Source: Clusia tigrina
Taxonomy: Eukaryota; Arthropoda; Insecta; Diptera; Clusiidae
Assembly (NCBI GenBank): GCA_920105625.2
Contig: OV050032.1
Span: 128,819,829 to 128,883,828, forward strand
Reading direction: 5' to 3'
Length of the DNA: 64,000 nt
The notes below the pieces were generated by a model that did no database searches, was not told the DNA's origin, and saw only the letters and a program-made list of their open reading frames with translations. Positions 10,141 to 19,743 of this stretch are shown here, in pieces. The position numbers and the translations under genes are program-made. Numbering within the stretch: position 1 is the first letter of the stretch; every line of letters starts with the position of its first letter.

Positions 10141-11060
10141 AGAGGAAACATCAATCCAACCGCTACAAATCATCGTGCTTCCAAAAGAGACCCGTTTGAA
10201 ATCTGTCATTCTCCGCGCTTTCGACCGGCGGTGCGCCTCTAACACCAAAGTTCTTCATATCGAAATATCTGGCGACTAGTTTATGCAACACCTGATCATT
10301 TGACACTTCGATAAAAACACGCTGCTTAATCTACAGACATCTGATTCGTTGGGCCATACACTACCCATCCGAGCTTAGTATAAGCAGCATATGGACCGCT
10401 TTATTGCGATATGCTTCCTTTCGGTAACCCTAGATGCCAGTGGTCTAATCCAATAAGCAATTTTGGTTTCATACTGCTGAACGACTGCAACTTTAGACCT
10501 CGTGTACCCTTCATTGATTGGTCGCTTTCGTATACCGTTTCCGTTGGAAGGTTCAGATTTGAAACTCCATATACTTTGCTCATTGCAATTCGCTTCTTCA
10601 TACCGACACAACTAACTTCACAATTGATGACTGTTGTAACCTCGGAGGAAGCTTTATTGCCGAACCACGTAACTTTCAGGTTACTCTGTTCACCACGAAG
10701 ACCCAATTCGGCAACTGCAGTAGCGTCGATCATCGAAACTGAAGAGCAAATCGTCAAAAGGAGCATATGTGTCGAAGCATCTGCTAGCCACATGTATCGT
10801 TACTGGCAAAATTCTAAACAGTATTTTGTGGCGTTCAAATTTTGCTTTGCCGCATAGAATTCTTTTATCGATAGTTTCCTGTGGACCATTACATAGAGCG
10901 ACGTGTTCATACACACTGTCATGAGCAATTCTATCTTCTTTTAGTTGGCACCCATTTTGTAGACACCTTTTATTTAGTCGGCAGTTCCGTGTGGAATGAC
11001 CAGTACCGAGGCATGTGAAGCACAGACGGTGGCGCTTACCGTATTTCGGACACAACTCAC
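10141..11060 (-). pseudogene. BEL/Pao gag zinc knuckle and protease fragment
   Basis: Minus-strand frames give CPKYGKRHRLCFTCLGTGHS, a BEL-type gag knuckle with GHSTRNC following, then KILFRILPVTIHVASRCFDT, which resembles the start of the BEL aspartic protease region. Further down, KPKLLIGLDHWHLGLP (10401-10450 area), TKLGWVVYGP (about 10345-10380), VFIEVSNDQVLHKLV and FQTGLLWKHDDL (about 10150-10210) follow in family order. Frameshifts separate the pieces (11055-10690, 10793-10401 and below), and the protease active-site Asp triad is not intact. This continues logically into the pre-RT and RT pieces at 5640-5035. Confidence 0.7.
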
Positions 11061-11515
11061 AATCAATTAATCAAATCTTTTGCAGTTTTCCGCTTTATTT
11101 AACAAAAAAATAACACATGTAACTTATCGTACATCTAAAGAATGAATTAAATTATAGTCAAATTAATTTTATATAAAACATATAAAAATCGAGTAATTGC
11201 CAGTAGTAGAAATATTCCCAAAAGTCCCACACAAAAATGCCAAATAAAAATTTAATAAAAGAAATTGACCAGTTCTTACAAGATTTTTTGGATGACCATT
11301 AGCAGGAGCTTTTCAAGCTAAACGAAACTTCTGGACCAGATACTTGCTTTTGTTTTATTCAAGGTTTAAAAAGAATTCCAATAATAAAAATTTAATAAAA
11401 TGTATTTCAGACTAAAATCTTCTTATTAAGTTGTCAATTAAATAAAAGGTTATAATATAAAAGTTTTGATTTTAATTTACTTTAACTTCGATAAAATTTT
11501 GCTGTGAAAAATCTT
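11061..11515. other. AT-rich gap, no gene seen
   Basis: Very AT-rich; contains AATAAA-like signals on both strands but no supported gene. On the minus strand it would be the 3' flank of the exon-like blocks at 11516-12026. Confidence 0.5.
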
Positions 11516-12026
11516 TCACACTTTGAAATGTAATGGATGCTGCATACCAATTGAGATCATGATGAAATTTTTCAAGCTAATATGCTTGTTTCTGAAACTT
11601 TTTTGGTAAGTATCTGAATTCAAGTCGTTGGGATATGCCGATTCTGGCTCAAAGCAAAGGAGCAAAGCTTTTATGGATGAAAGCTTATATGGTTTTGGAT
11701 AAGCTGAAAGACAACGTGAAGTTTTGTGGATAAGCTGAAAGCCAGCTCGTATATTATAATATAGAATCAAACTATATATTAATTAAATAATCAATAGTAA
11801 ATAGGATATGTTATCAAACATTAAACTTACCTGTATTATGAAATAGCGTTGCGTAATAAGATTCGATTTTGTGAAGTCGCCTCTGTTCTCGGGAATACAT
11901 GATATGAATAAAGGACATATATTATCCCACTTGTATTGGTTTACCATTAATAGTGATTCTTCACCATAATCTTCATGTATCTTAAAACCCATTTCTGCGA
12001 GAAAGTCATCCGAAGATTTTTTATCT
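11516..12026 (-). CDS. Two exon-like blocks of an unknown gene (3' end)
   Basis: Block one (12026-11831) is open for 65 codons ending ITQRYFIIQ and is followed immediately by a consensus donor, CAG then GTAAGT. Block two (11734-11516) follows an acceptor GGCTTTCAG, is open for 72 codons (beginning LIHKTSRCLSAYPKP, ending QHPLHFKV) and ends in a stop. The 96-nt intron (11830-11735) joins the blocks in phase 0. A possible acceptor TTAG precedes block one, implying further upstream exons not seen here. I do not recognise the protein and see no signal peptide, membrane segment or TE motif. It may be a truncated host gene or a host-gene fragment. The correct splice phase is the main support. Confidence 0.33.
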
Positions 12027-12164
12027 CTAAGGTAATTATTACAAGTGAATATCAGCCTTCACATTAATAAATTTAAAGCTAATATAAAAGATTATGTGTA
12101 CTTATAACTGTTACTTTTCATATCTTTCACCCTAAAAAAAGGTAACAAGGGTTTTATAAATATA

Positions 12165-12459
12165 TCAGGTTGAGCCGTTTTCCCGAAGGAGGCGTGGCAG
12201 ATACGGACATAAGTATACGAAAATGCTCAAAATCACTGAGCAATTTTTATTCTGTTTGTCCATCTATGGGCAGGTTTTTCCAGACCCTTACTTATCTTAC
12301 TGAACACTTGCAAAAGTATAGTATTGACCAACATTCAGAAACTGATAGCTATATGAGCTCATTTGGACACAGACCACGGATACCTTCCAAATATGCAAGT
12401 TTTTTCACTTTTTTAAAATGGCTATAAACTCGATCGAATTGATGGAATAATTAAATAAA
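12165..12459. repeat. Dispersed repeat, left part (interrupted by Transib)
   Basis: This stretch, including GGCGTGGCAGATACGGACA, a TTTGTCCATCTATGGGCAGG region and AAAATGGCTATAAACTCGAT, aligns by eye with 26400-26620 (TCTGTATGTCTATGGCCAC, AAAATGATTATGACTTCGGT). The similarity resumes at 15454. No coding content is recognised and the family is unidentified. Confidence 0.5.
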
Positions 12460-12464
12460 CGTCG
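12460..12464. repeat. Transib target-site duplication, left (CGTCG)
   Basis: CGTCG directly precedes the CACAGTG end of the element and is repeated exactly at 15449-15453 after the other end. A 5-bp, GC-rich duplication is what is known for Transib. Confidence 0.8.
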
Positions 12465-12500
12465 CACAGTGGCACTTTTGACCTATTTAGGAGCTAAAAA
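12465..12500 (+). repeat. Transib left terminal inverted repeat
   Basis: Begins CACAGTGGCACTTTTG and ends AGGAGCTAAAAA. The heptamer is identical to the consensus vertebrate RSS heptamer CACAGTG; the nonamer-like block TAAAAAGTC starts 23 bases after it at 12495. Confidence 0.9.
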
Positions 12501-12923
12501 GTCGAAAATTTTGTTATGGAATTGGTGACTTTTTTTAGTACTCTTTGGTTACCAGATGTTCACTGTGCAATAGTTTTGTTTTTATTTTGTTGTTATTGCC
12601 ACACTCGTTGCACCGTTACTTGTCAAAGTTGCTATTTGCCATGTGCTATTATTTTTGGTGAAAGTTCGTGGTTTTTAGGCTAAATTCAAGAAGCCAATTT
12701 CAGTATTTCGCGAATTTATCAGCTCTAATTCGATATATTTTTTTTTAATTCATTCAATTTACTAATAGGATTTGAAAAATTGAGGCTTTTACAATTGTCG
12801 TAAATTGCCGTAATTGCCGTTTAGGTAAGTGTATACAAAAATACATTAAAATTTGTGAACTTGAAGGTTTCAAAGTCTGCCAAAGTTGTGCATTACGCAA
12901 CATTACGATAATTCTTACTGATT

Positions 12924-14906
12924 TTGAATCTTTGGTTAATCCCTAGTCGAATTACAAAAAGTTCATCTGCGCCTAAATGCTCCAAATTGGATATGCCGTC
13001 GATTTCTCGAAAGGAGTTGTTGGAGGTTTGGGTTGCTCAACGAGACTGTAGCAAGAAATCTGCTGCTGTTTACAATCATGTATGTAGTAAACTTGGAATC
13101 GAAGACTTGGACAGTGACTGTTATGGAAGCTATAAGAAGGAAGTGTAAATTTTTTAAACAAATCTTAAAGCTAAGTGGCGGAAAGTAGGACGATCTACAG
13201 ACAAAATGTTGCGAAACTATTCACCATGGCTTGAAAACTGCTTAGTTTTTGGAACTGATGAGCCAACTTCATCATCATGTCATCTTGGAAGGCCTCAGGC
13301 CGATTTTGAAGATCTTTGTGCATCAGCAAAGAGAGCAAGAGTTCAATTTTTGGTTCAAAACTATAGCCATGCAGAACTCGCGTATGCTGCTCGTGTAAGC
13401 TTAAACCGCGTTGGTCTTCGGAATACAGCACAAGTAGTAAAAGCAGCAACCATTTCTCCTGAAGAGGCAAAAAAAAAAAATGTTTTCTACCTCGAGTGTG
13501 AATGCAGTGAATATGGTCCCGAAGAAGCTTTATAACTTTATGTCGACTGCCATCTCCGAAAATATTCTTATACGCTTCTACAGCAGGGGGCGAAGAGTAA
13601 AAATGCAAATATATATCCCCCCTACAATGTTTTATTGGAAGAAAGAAAGAAATGCTATCCAGAGCAGATATCTGTGACTTCGAAATCAGCAAATGTAAAA
13701 CTTCAGGGGCTTCTTAATCACACTGTTGAAAGAATAGCACAAATCGAAGATGCTCGTAAAGTTATAGAAGATAATCTGAAGGTGGTTGTTCTAGGCTTGA
13801 TAATGGATGTGAAATGGGGTTGCAATGGGAGTTCTAGTCATTCTCAGTACAACCAAAAAATTGAAAACAGCGAAAGTGATTTTAATGACAGCCATATTTT
13901 TTCGATCTGCATGGTCCCGCTACAATTAAAAACAATTGATGGAAAGTTAATAATATGGGAAAATACGTCACCCTCTTCTGCAACATTTTGTCGACCTATT
14001 AAAATTTGTTTTGAAAACGAATTAAAAATTAAACTGCAAATATTCAAATGCAACTATCGGAATTGCAGCCCTCAATAATTAAAATTAAAGAAAAAGATAT
14101 TTTTGTTAGGAGTGTGACAAAATTAACAATGATAGATGGAAAAACTTTTAGCGCTCTGAGTGATACATCTGTGCAAATATGTGGTATCTGCAAAGCTACT
14201 TCGAAAGAGATGAATAGTTTGCAGATTATGTATGAACGAAAGTGTGATGAAACGTTGTACGATTGCGGGCTTTCTACTTTGCATGCCTATATCAGATGTT
14301 TGGAATGTATTCCACATATTGCTTACCGAATGAAGATTAAGGTATGGAGAGTTACTGGCCCAGAACATCAAATAATTTATAAATCAACAAAAAGGTCAAT
14401 ACAGGTAGGAGCAAACAATACAATGGGCTTGATTGTTGATATGCCGAACCCGGGTACCGGTATTCCTTTACCAGTATTCCTTAGCAGCTCTTGCAACTGA
14501 GGTGAATGAAGACTTGATTCGCCGATTTGGCGTCATTCTGAGTTGCTTGTCAAGTGGGCTAGAAATAAATGGCCAAGCATTTTCCGAATACTGTAGAGAT
14601 ACGGCCAAGGTATATGTTGAACATTATCCCTGGTATCCCATGCCTCCAAGTGTGCACAGAATCTTAATTCATGGACCAAGTATTGTAAAATCTTGTATAT
14701 TGCCCATTGGTATAATGTCGGAGGAAGCTTTGGAAGCTAGAAATAAAGACATGAGGAGATTCCGCGAATATAACACCAGAAAAACAAGTCGTGTGGATAC
14801 AATATGCGATCTTTTCCACACACTACTGTTTTCTTCAGACCCTTTCATTTCTACTTTATCTAGAAACATCTGCATAACAATTTTCATTTTTTTATTGAAG
14901 AAATAA
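12924..14906 (+). pseudogene. Transib transposase (RAG1-core-like), disrupted
   Basis: The coding sequence runs mostly in one frame (12924-14078), broken by stops at 13146-13148 and 13533-13535. It shifts frame near 14050-14078 and shifts back near 14450-14500. A natural start may be the ATG at 12993 (MPSISRKELLEVW). Recognisable Transib blocks are KLTMIDGKTFSALSDTSVQI followed by a CGICKAT Cys pair (residues about 22-48 of the 14048-14500 frame), STLHAYIRCLECIPHIAYRM, and the C-terminal EDLIRRFGVILSCLSS, YPWYPMPPSVHRILIHG and MSEEALEARNKDMRRFRE. The last aligns in motif order with the RAG1 core segment carrying the third catalytic acidic residue. Full Transib proteins are about 650-700 residues, similar to the span here. 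It cannot make an active enzyme as read. Confidence 0.8.
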
Positions 14907-15412
14907 TTTCTCTACTAAAAGTTGAACAAACTTAATTTAATTAATATATTTAGTTTATGTACAATTTTGTAAGCTTTCCTCATTAGGAACTTTTCTAATA
15001 ACCAAATGAATTGTTAAATAAATCTCGATTTTTGTTAAAACTGTTATGAGAAGCAATAACGAAAACATTCTTATTCAAAGATACTTTCATTTGATACAAC
15101 ACCAATAAGAAACTGATAAATGTGTATAGTAAGGTAAGCCCGCCTTTGTAATACCCAGCGCCGCTATAATCAGATATGTGCCTTAGAAGTGGGCGTGTCC
15201 GTTAGGCTTGCTTAATAAGTATACCCACTAAGCGGTGGGAAAGGATCTCGGATAGCAAATTGCAAAAGAGTATGAAAAAAGTTTTTTTTCCCAAAAATGG
15301 GCGTGGTTTTTGATCCGATCGGACCCATATTTCACACCAACATAACCTCTGACCACATTAATCTATGTATAAAATGTCATTAAAATATGTCTACTAATAA
15401 CAGAGTTATGAG

Positions 15413-15448
15413 TTTTTAGCTCCTAAATAGCTCAAAAGTGCCACGGTG
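15413..15448 (-). repeat. Transib right terminal inverted repeat
   Basis: Read inward on the minus strand it starts CACCGTGGCACTTTTG, matching the left repeat at 34 of 36 positions. The nonamer-like block TAAAAACTC lies after the same 23-bp spacer. Confidence 0.9.
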
Positions 15449-15453
15449 CGTCG
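15449..15453. repeat. Transib target-site duplication, right (CGTCG)
   Basis: Exact copy of 12460-12464, directly outside the right terminus. Confidence 0.8.
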
Positions 15454-16140
15454 GTCCTACAAACAATGAGCAAAATTTGGCCGCTATATATTAACTGCCA
15501 ACCACACTATTACCAAATATTCATAGCTTAATATCTATTAGAAATTTCTGTACGAAATTATGAGAAGCAGCATTTGGACATTATAAAACCAAATGTTAGA
15601 AATGTGGTTGATCCCTTTCTCTGATCAACCCCATTTCTAGCATTTGGTTTTATAATGTCCACTCCCATTTCCACATAATGAACTTTGGGGATGGCACTGA
15701 AAATTACCGTAGCTATGCTCCAAATAAAGATATATATACAAATAAGTACATTAAGTATGTATTAGTTCGGATGCAAAATATTGGCAGATTATTACTACTG
15801 CCACGCCCACAATTAACAAATATTACTTTCTTGGGTCCTATGCAGGATTCGTGAATGAAATTTCACACGAAGTTTCCGAATGCTAGTATACAATCCAAAA
15901 CAAAACATAGGCAGGACATTTTGAGAGCCACACCTCTCTATTGATACATGTTTAAAATTTAAGACCTACACTAAATTCTTATAACAAACTTCATATGAAT
16001 AGGTATATTTTCGCTGCAAAGCCATTCACAAAAAATGGGGCCGATCAGGTGAATGCTACTCCTCCCTCCATTATAATCAACTCACGGTACCCTGACGAAA
16101 ATGACCCTAGATATACTCCTAATGATGATACCTGAATAAA
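15454..16140. repeat. Dispersed repeat, right part
   Basis: Continues the repeat broken by the Transib insertion: ATTACCAAATATTCATAGCT, then a GAAATTTCTGTACGAAATTA block, align with ATTAACACATATTCACAACT and the following block at about 26690-26750. Later parts contain several CACGCCCAC-like motifs also seen at 26690-27110. No coding potential. Contains the hairpin at 15576-15660. Confidence 0.5.
15576..15660. repeat. Long near-perfect hairpin (38-bp arms)
   Basis: Left arm 15576-15613 and right arm 15623-15660 are inverted copies matching at 36 of 38 positions with a 9-base loop (CCTTTCTCT). The left arm begins GGACATTATAAAACCAAATG. Only part of the arm sequence resembles the other repeat copy near 26770-26800, so the inverted duplication looks particular to this copy. 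Confidence 0.85.
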
Positions 16141-18020
16141 ACTCCACCATAGTTTAACTCGCACGCATATACGAGTATAAGTGTAAATTTCGAAGTCGTT
16201 CTAACCCGAATTCAGACTTCCTTACACTTTATATTTGAAATACATTTGTTATTTTCGAATTTACGTGAAAATTATAAAGGTGAGAGAGGAAGTGGAAAGT
16301 TGAAAAGAAGATATTCTAATCAGATACGACATAAAGAATATGCGACAATCTTTATCATAATTTACTAAAACGTGTTGCTGGCATGAGGTGTATGGATGTT
16401 TATAAAAAAAAATTCTACGACGCCAATCTCATATATAAGTGAGGCCGATTGACGAAATGAGTTCCGCATATGCGAAGAGGTATGAGCAAAGACAATTTAC
16501 TGAATGACCTTTCTTTACTCTCTTGAGTGAGAATCAACATATTGAAGTGCATGGCAACCACATTGGAAAAAAAATCGGCAATTTCACGAAGCACCCGTGA
16601 ATATGTATCAATTATCAGCCACACACATGGCTATTGTTGTTGTTTGCATATTCGTATGAATAATATTAGTGTGTGTGTGCTCACTGCAGAAGCGAATTAT
16701 TTGAAATCAAATTATTATTTTCTGATTTGTGTGGTTTGGTGTAAAATACACAAGAATGAATTTTCTGTATAGCAAAGCTTTTTTATATATTAGTGATTTT
16801 GCGTATAAAAAAGTTTTGCGATATCATGAGAAAGCATAATGTGTGTATAATAGAACACTTAACAACAAAAAATAAATATGCATGCATAAGAAATATTTTA
16901 CTTTTGATTATTTTATACATTTATGAAATAGCAGTGTAATATTTGCTCCAGCTATATAGTATATTTTTATTATTCTTTAGTTGATATATTAATAAAGTGC
17001 AATTAATGCATTGTTTAAAGGAATTATTAAATTATTTTAAAATATTATAGTTGCATAACCAAAATTTGTAAGTGGCGCGTTTTTTTTTATGTGGTCTCCC
17101 CAATAGGCCTAATCCAAATGTGTGTCCAATTGTACACCGTCCATTGCATGTGACTTTGGAAATCTCCATCGCCATCAATAACTTTGGTTCCATGAATTCA
17201 GGCAATAATTTATTAAACCAACATCAATAACCGTTTTGCCATCAAAAAAACACCTTCAAGAACAATCCAATTGAATGGTTAAAAGATTTGAAATATTTGA
17301 TACAAAGCATATCGATAACAGAAATAATTACAAAACCAAGCACTCGTATACTTTGAGTTGAACCTTTAAATATTGTATATATGGTGGACCGGATAATCAG
17401 AGGGGAATAGTGTGCCCATATGGAAGTGGCTACCTAAAGTCTAGCATAATTTTCACAAATTTAATTCAAATTAGGTTGGTAATTTTTGATTTGGAGTTAT
17501 ACTTTATAGCATAACTATATTATACTATAAGGGAGAATCAATTGTCCGAATTTTATAGTTTATATTAAATTTAAATAAAAACAACTGAAAATTTAAGAAA
17601 ATTTAAATATGGAAGAGGTGATGAAGAAGCAAACTAGCTGAAGCCATAACTGTGTTAACAAAAATCTAAATAGAATATAGTAAAACACGATTTATATTGT
17701 CACTCATTGAAATACTTTGACTTGTACAGTAACAATAAACTTGTGGAGTCCTACAAATAATTGCAGAGTTAGGAAAGTAAGTGTACTAAATTCCTTGTAG
17801 GATGTAGAACATACAATACAACACTAATTAGAACGAAAGTGCTACTCTAATTTATGATAAGAAATAAGGAGGCCCAAAACTAAATACCAATAAGACTCTA
17901 TTATACAATTACTAAATCCTCATTCTATTTACACAAAGTACCAAAGTTTTAGCCTGGCACATCCCTATATTATAAAAAAATTAAGTTCCTACGATGTACA
18001 AGCAATAGCTAACACCTCCG
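16141..18020. other. AT-rich intergenic stretch, no gene seen
   Basis: Low-complexity AT-rich sequence with only short chance frames (for example around 16415-16770). AATATGCGACAATC at about 16338 recurs near 26331 and, inverted and partly, near 28153, suggesting scattered repeat fragments. The less AT-rich portion 17080-17260 has no recognisable motif. Confidence 0.5.
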
Positions 18021-18680
18021 TTAATTCTTAGTGAACATAATATAGCTCGCAGATGGCTTCAGACTTAAGACCCCAAATTTTTCAAATTTATTATTTGGTT
18101 GCCCCATGTTGTTGTTGTCAGATGTTCTATTACATAGTTTTTGATGCCAGATCTTGGTCAAATAGTTTTGAAGCATCCATCGGCAGTGCTTTCTAAGTAA
18201 CACCACTATCAGAAATTTCAGGACCTCCAGTCTATGTGTGCCGCATATTCCATTCGAAAACCAATATAAGTATTTTTTAGGATTTAGGAAGGATTTTAAA
18301 GGAGAAGTTTTGGTGTGTGGTTTTTTTCCTTAATGAACTTTTCTGTATCCAAGTGCAAGCAGCCCCCTTCCCCAAAGTCAGGTTGCAGTTTGCGCAGTTA
18401 AATTTTGTAAGTCTGGCATGCAAACTGTAACCCACAAAGGAACGCGAAGCAGCAGCGTCTGCATTTGTTTCTTCCTCACCGCCATTTTCAGAATTTGTCA
18501 TAAATGTCATTTCGTCGTGAATATTAGAATTTTCAAAATTGTCCGGAAGTATTCATAACTTATCAATAATTTGATCATACTATAGAGTACTAGCATCCAA
18601 TGTCTGGGAGAAGTTTAGATTAGTATCATAATCATCGTTGCAGTTAGTATTCAATAAGAATGACTGTGTGACGATTTCCA
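18021..18680 (-). pseudogene. Unrecognised coding remnant, possibly DNA-transposase C-terminus
   Basis: The minus strand from an ATG at about 18680 is open for 30 codons, then broken, and reopens at 18510-18277. It has an acidic Asn/Glu/Asp-rich segment followed by SRSFVGYSLHARLTKFNCAN and CNLTLGKG. A V-x-G-Y block followed by a C-x2-C pair is typical of the C-terminal part of P-superfamily and some other DNA transposases, but the match is short. Another frame (18206-18021) contains LLRKHCRWMLQNYLTKIW. I cannot assign a family; an old transposase fragment is the likeliest reading. Confidence 0.3.
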
Positions 18681-18714
18681 TAGATTATAATAATAATTAT
18701 TCAAAATTACTAAT

Positions 18715-19375
18715 ATGCGACTGCAAACTGCAAATACATCTCCACTCACTGTACTGACAAATGATAACTCCACCATCAACATTGAGGACGTTGACAGCTT
18801 CTGCTACCTTGGTAGCTACATAACAAAATATGGGGGTGCAACATCTGATGTGGCAGCACGCATAAACAAAGCACGGTCTGCATTCAGGAATTTAGATCGA
18901 ATTTGGCGTTCTCGTGTGATATCGCTGCGCACAAAAATACGAATATTTAACACCAGCATAAAACCTGTTCTGTTGTATGGGTCTGAAGCATGGTTGGTCT
19001 CAGAACAAATAACTCGACAACTTCAAACTTTTGTCAACATATGTCTACGAAGAATCTGCCGCATTTTCTGGCGGACAACGATCATGAACGAACACCTGTG
19101 GCGCCTCACCAATAGCGAGCCTATTGACACACAAGTTAAAAGACGCAAGTGGAGCTGGATAGGGCACCCTTCTGCGTAGAGAAGACACCAACATTGCAAA
19201 GATGGCATTTCAATGGAACCCACATGGTAGTCGGAAAGCAGGACGCCCACGACAATCATGGGTACGCACTATCCACGCCGAAAGTCACCACAGAGCCACC
19301 TGGAACGAAACAAGACACCTGGCTGCTGATAGAAACCGTTGGAGAGCTTTTGTGAACGCCCTATGCTCCGACTAG
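18715..19375 (+). pseudogene. RTE-like LINE reverse transcriptase, C-terminal part
   Basis: The frame from 18715 reads VDSFCYLGSYITKYGGATSD, ARINKARSAFRNLDRIWRS, LLYGSEAWLV and LRRICRIFWRTT, the post-catalytic thumb signatures of RTE-type LINEs (consensus YLGS, ARI-KAR, LLYG-E-W, RWIGH). After a one-base shift at about 19165-19180 the same protein continues to 19375 with REDTNIAKMAFQWNPHGSRK and GRPRQSWVRTIHAE, ending ALCSD then TAG. The catalytic YADD region is absent, so this is a strongly 5'-truncated copy, the usual outcome of LINE insertion. Confidence 0.75.
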
Positions 19376-19577
19376 GAGCGATATTTGACTCTTTTATAAT
19401 TATCACTTTTAGTTAACTTTGTTAGTATAAGTATAGTTTTATTGTATCAAATGTCATGGAATTAATAATACTAATATGCGAGTACATTTCAAAATTGAAA
19501 TAAAATAAATACATTTATATTATTTACACTTATGAAAAATCTAAATGTTCTGTTCCTGAATACATTTAATATTATAC
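19376..19577. other. 3' UTR or flank, no gene seen
   Basis: AT-rich sequence after the RTE-like stop and before the target duplication of the Jockey-clade element. No feature beyond short A/T runs. Confidence 0.4.
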
Positions 19578-19587
19578 ACTGGCGAAT
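19578..19587. repeat. Target-site duplication, left (ACTGGCGAAT)
   Basis: ACTGGCGAAT lies directly against the T-run that is the poly(A) tail of the minus-strand LINE, and recurs exactly at 24395-24404 beyond its 5' end. Confidence 0.85.
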
Positions 19588-19743
19588 TTTTTTTTTTTTT
19601 TTTTTTATTTTTTTTTTTAATATCCAAATATTTTATTGCAATCTGTTACATTCAATCACATTCAGCAATATTTAATAACTTAAGACTAATTTTTGTATTT
19701 ATTGTCTTTTATGGACTACACCCAGTGGTGCAGCCATTGCCTA

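Larger units (their letters stand above)
12465..15448 (+). mobile_element. Transib DNA transposon (RAG1-like), complete ends
   Basis: A 2984-bp element bounded by 36-bp inverted repeats at 12465-12500 and 15413-15448 that differ at only two positions, flanked by the exact duplication CGTCG. The left end begins CACAGTG and the right CACCGTG; after a 23-bp spacer in both comes an A-rich nonamer-like block (TAAAAAGTC and TAAAAACTC). This matches the known Transib terminus design (CAC-starting heptamer, 23-bp spacer, A-rich nonamer) and the RAG recombination signal. The transposase inside is a pseudogene. The insertion split a dispersed repeat whose relative at 26330-27120 is continuous across the equivalent point. 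Confidence 0.9.

Noticed and set aside
16415..16772. Overlapping short frames on both strands in AT-rich DNA
   Set aside because: No motif, no splice support and composition typical of chance ORFs.
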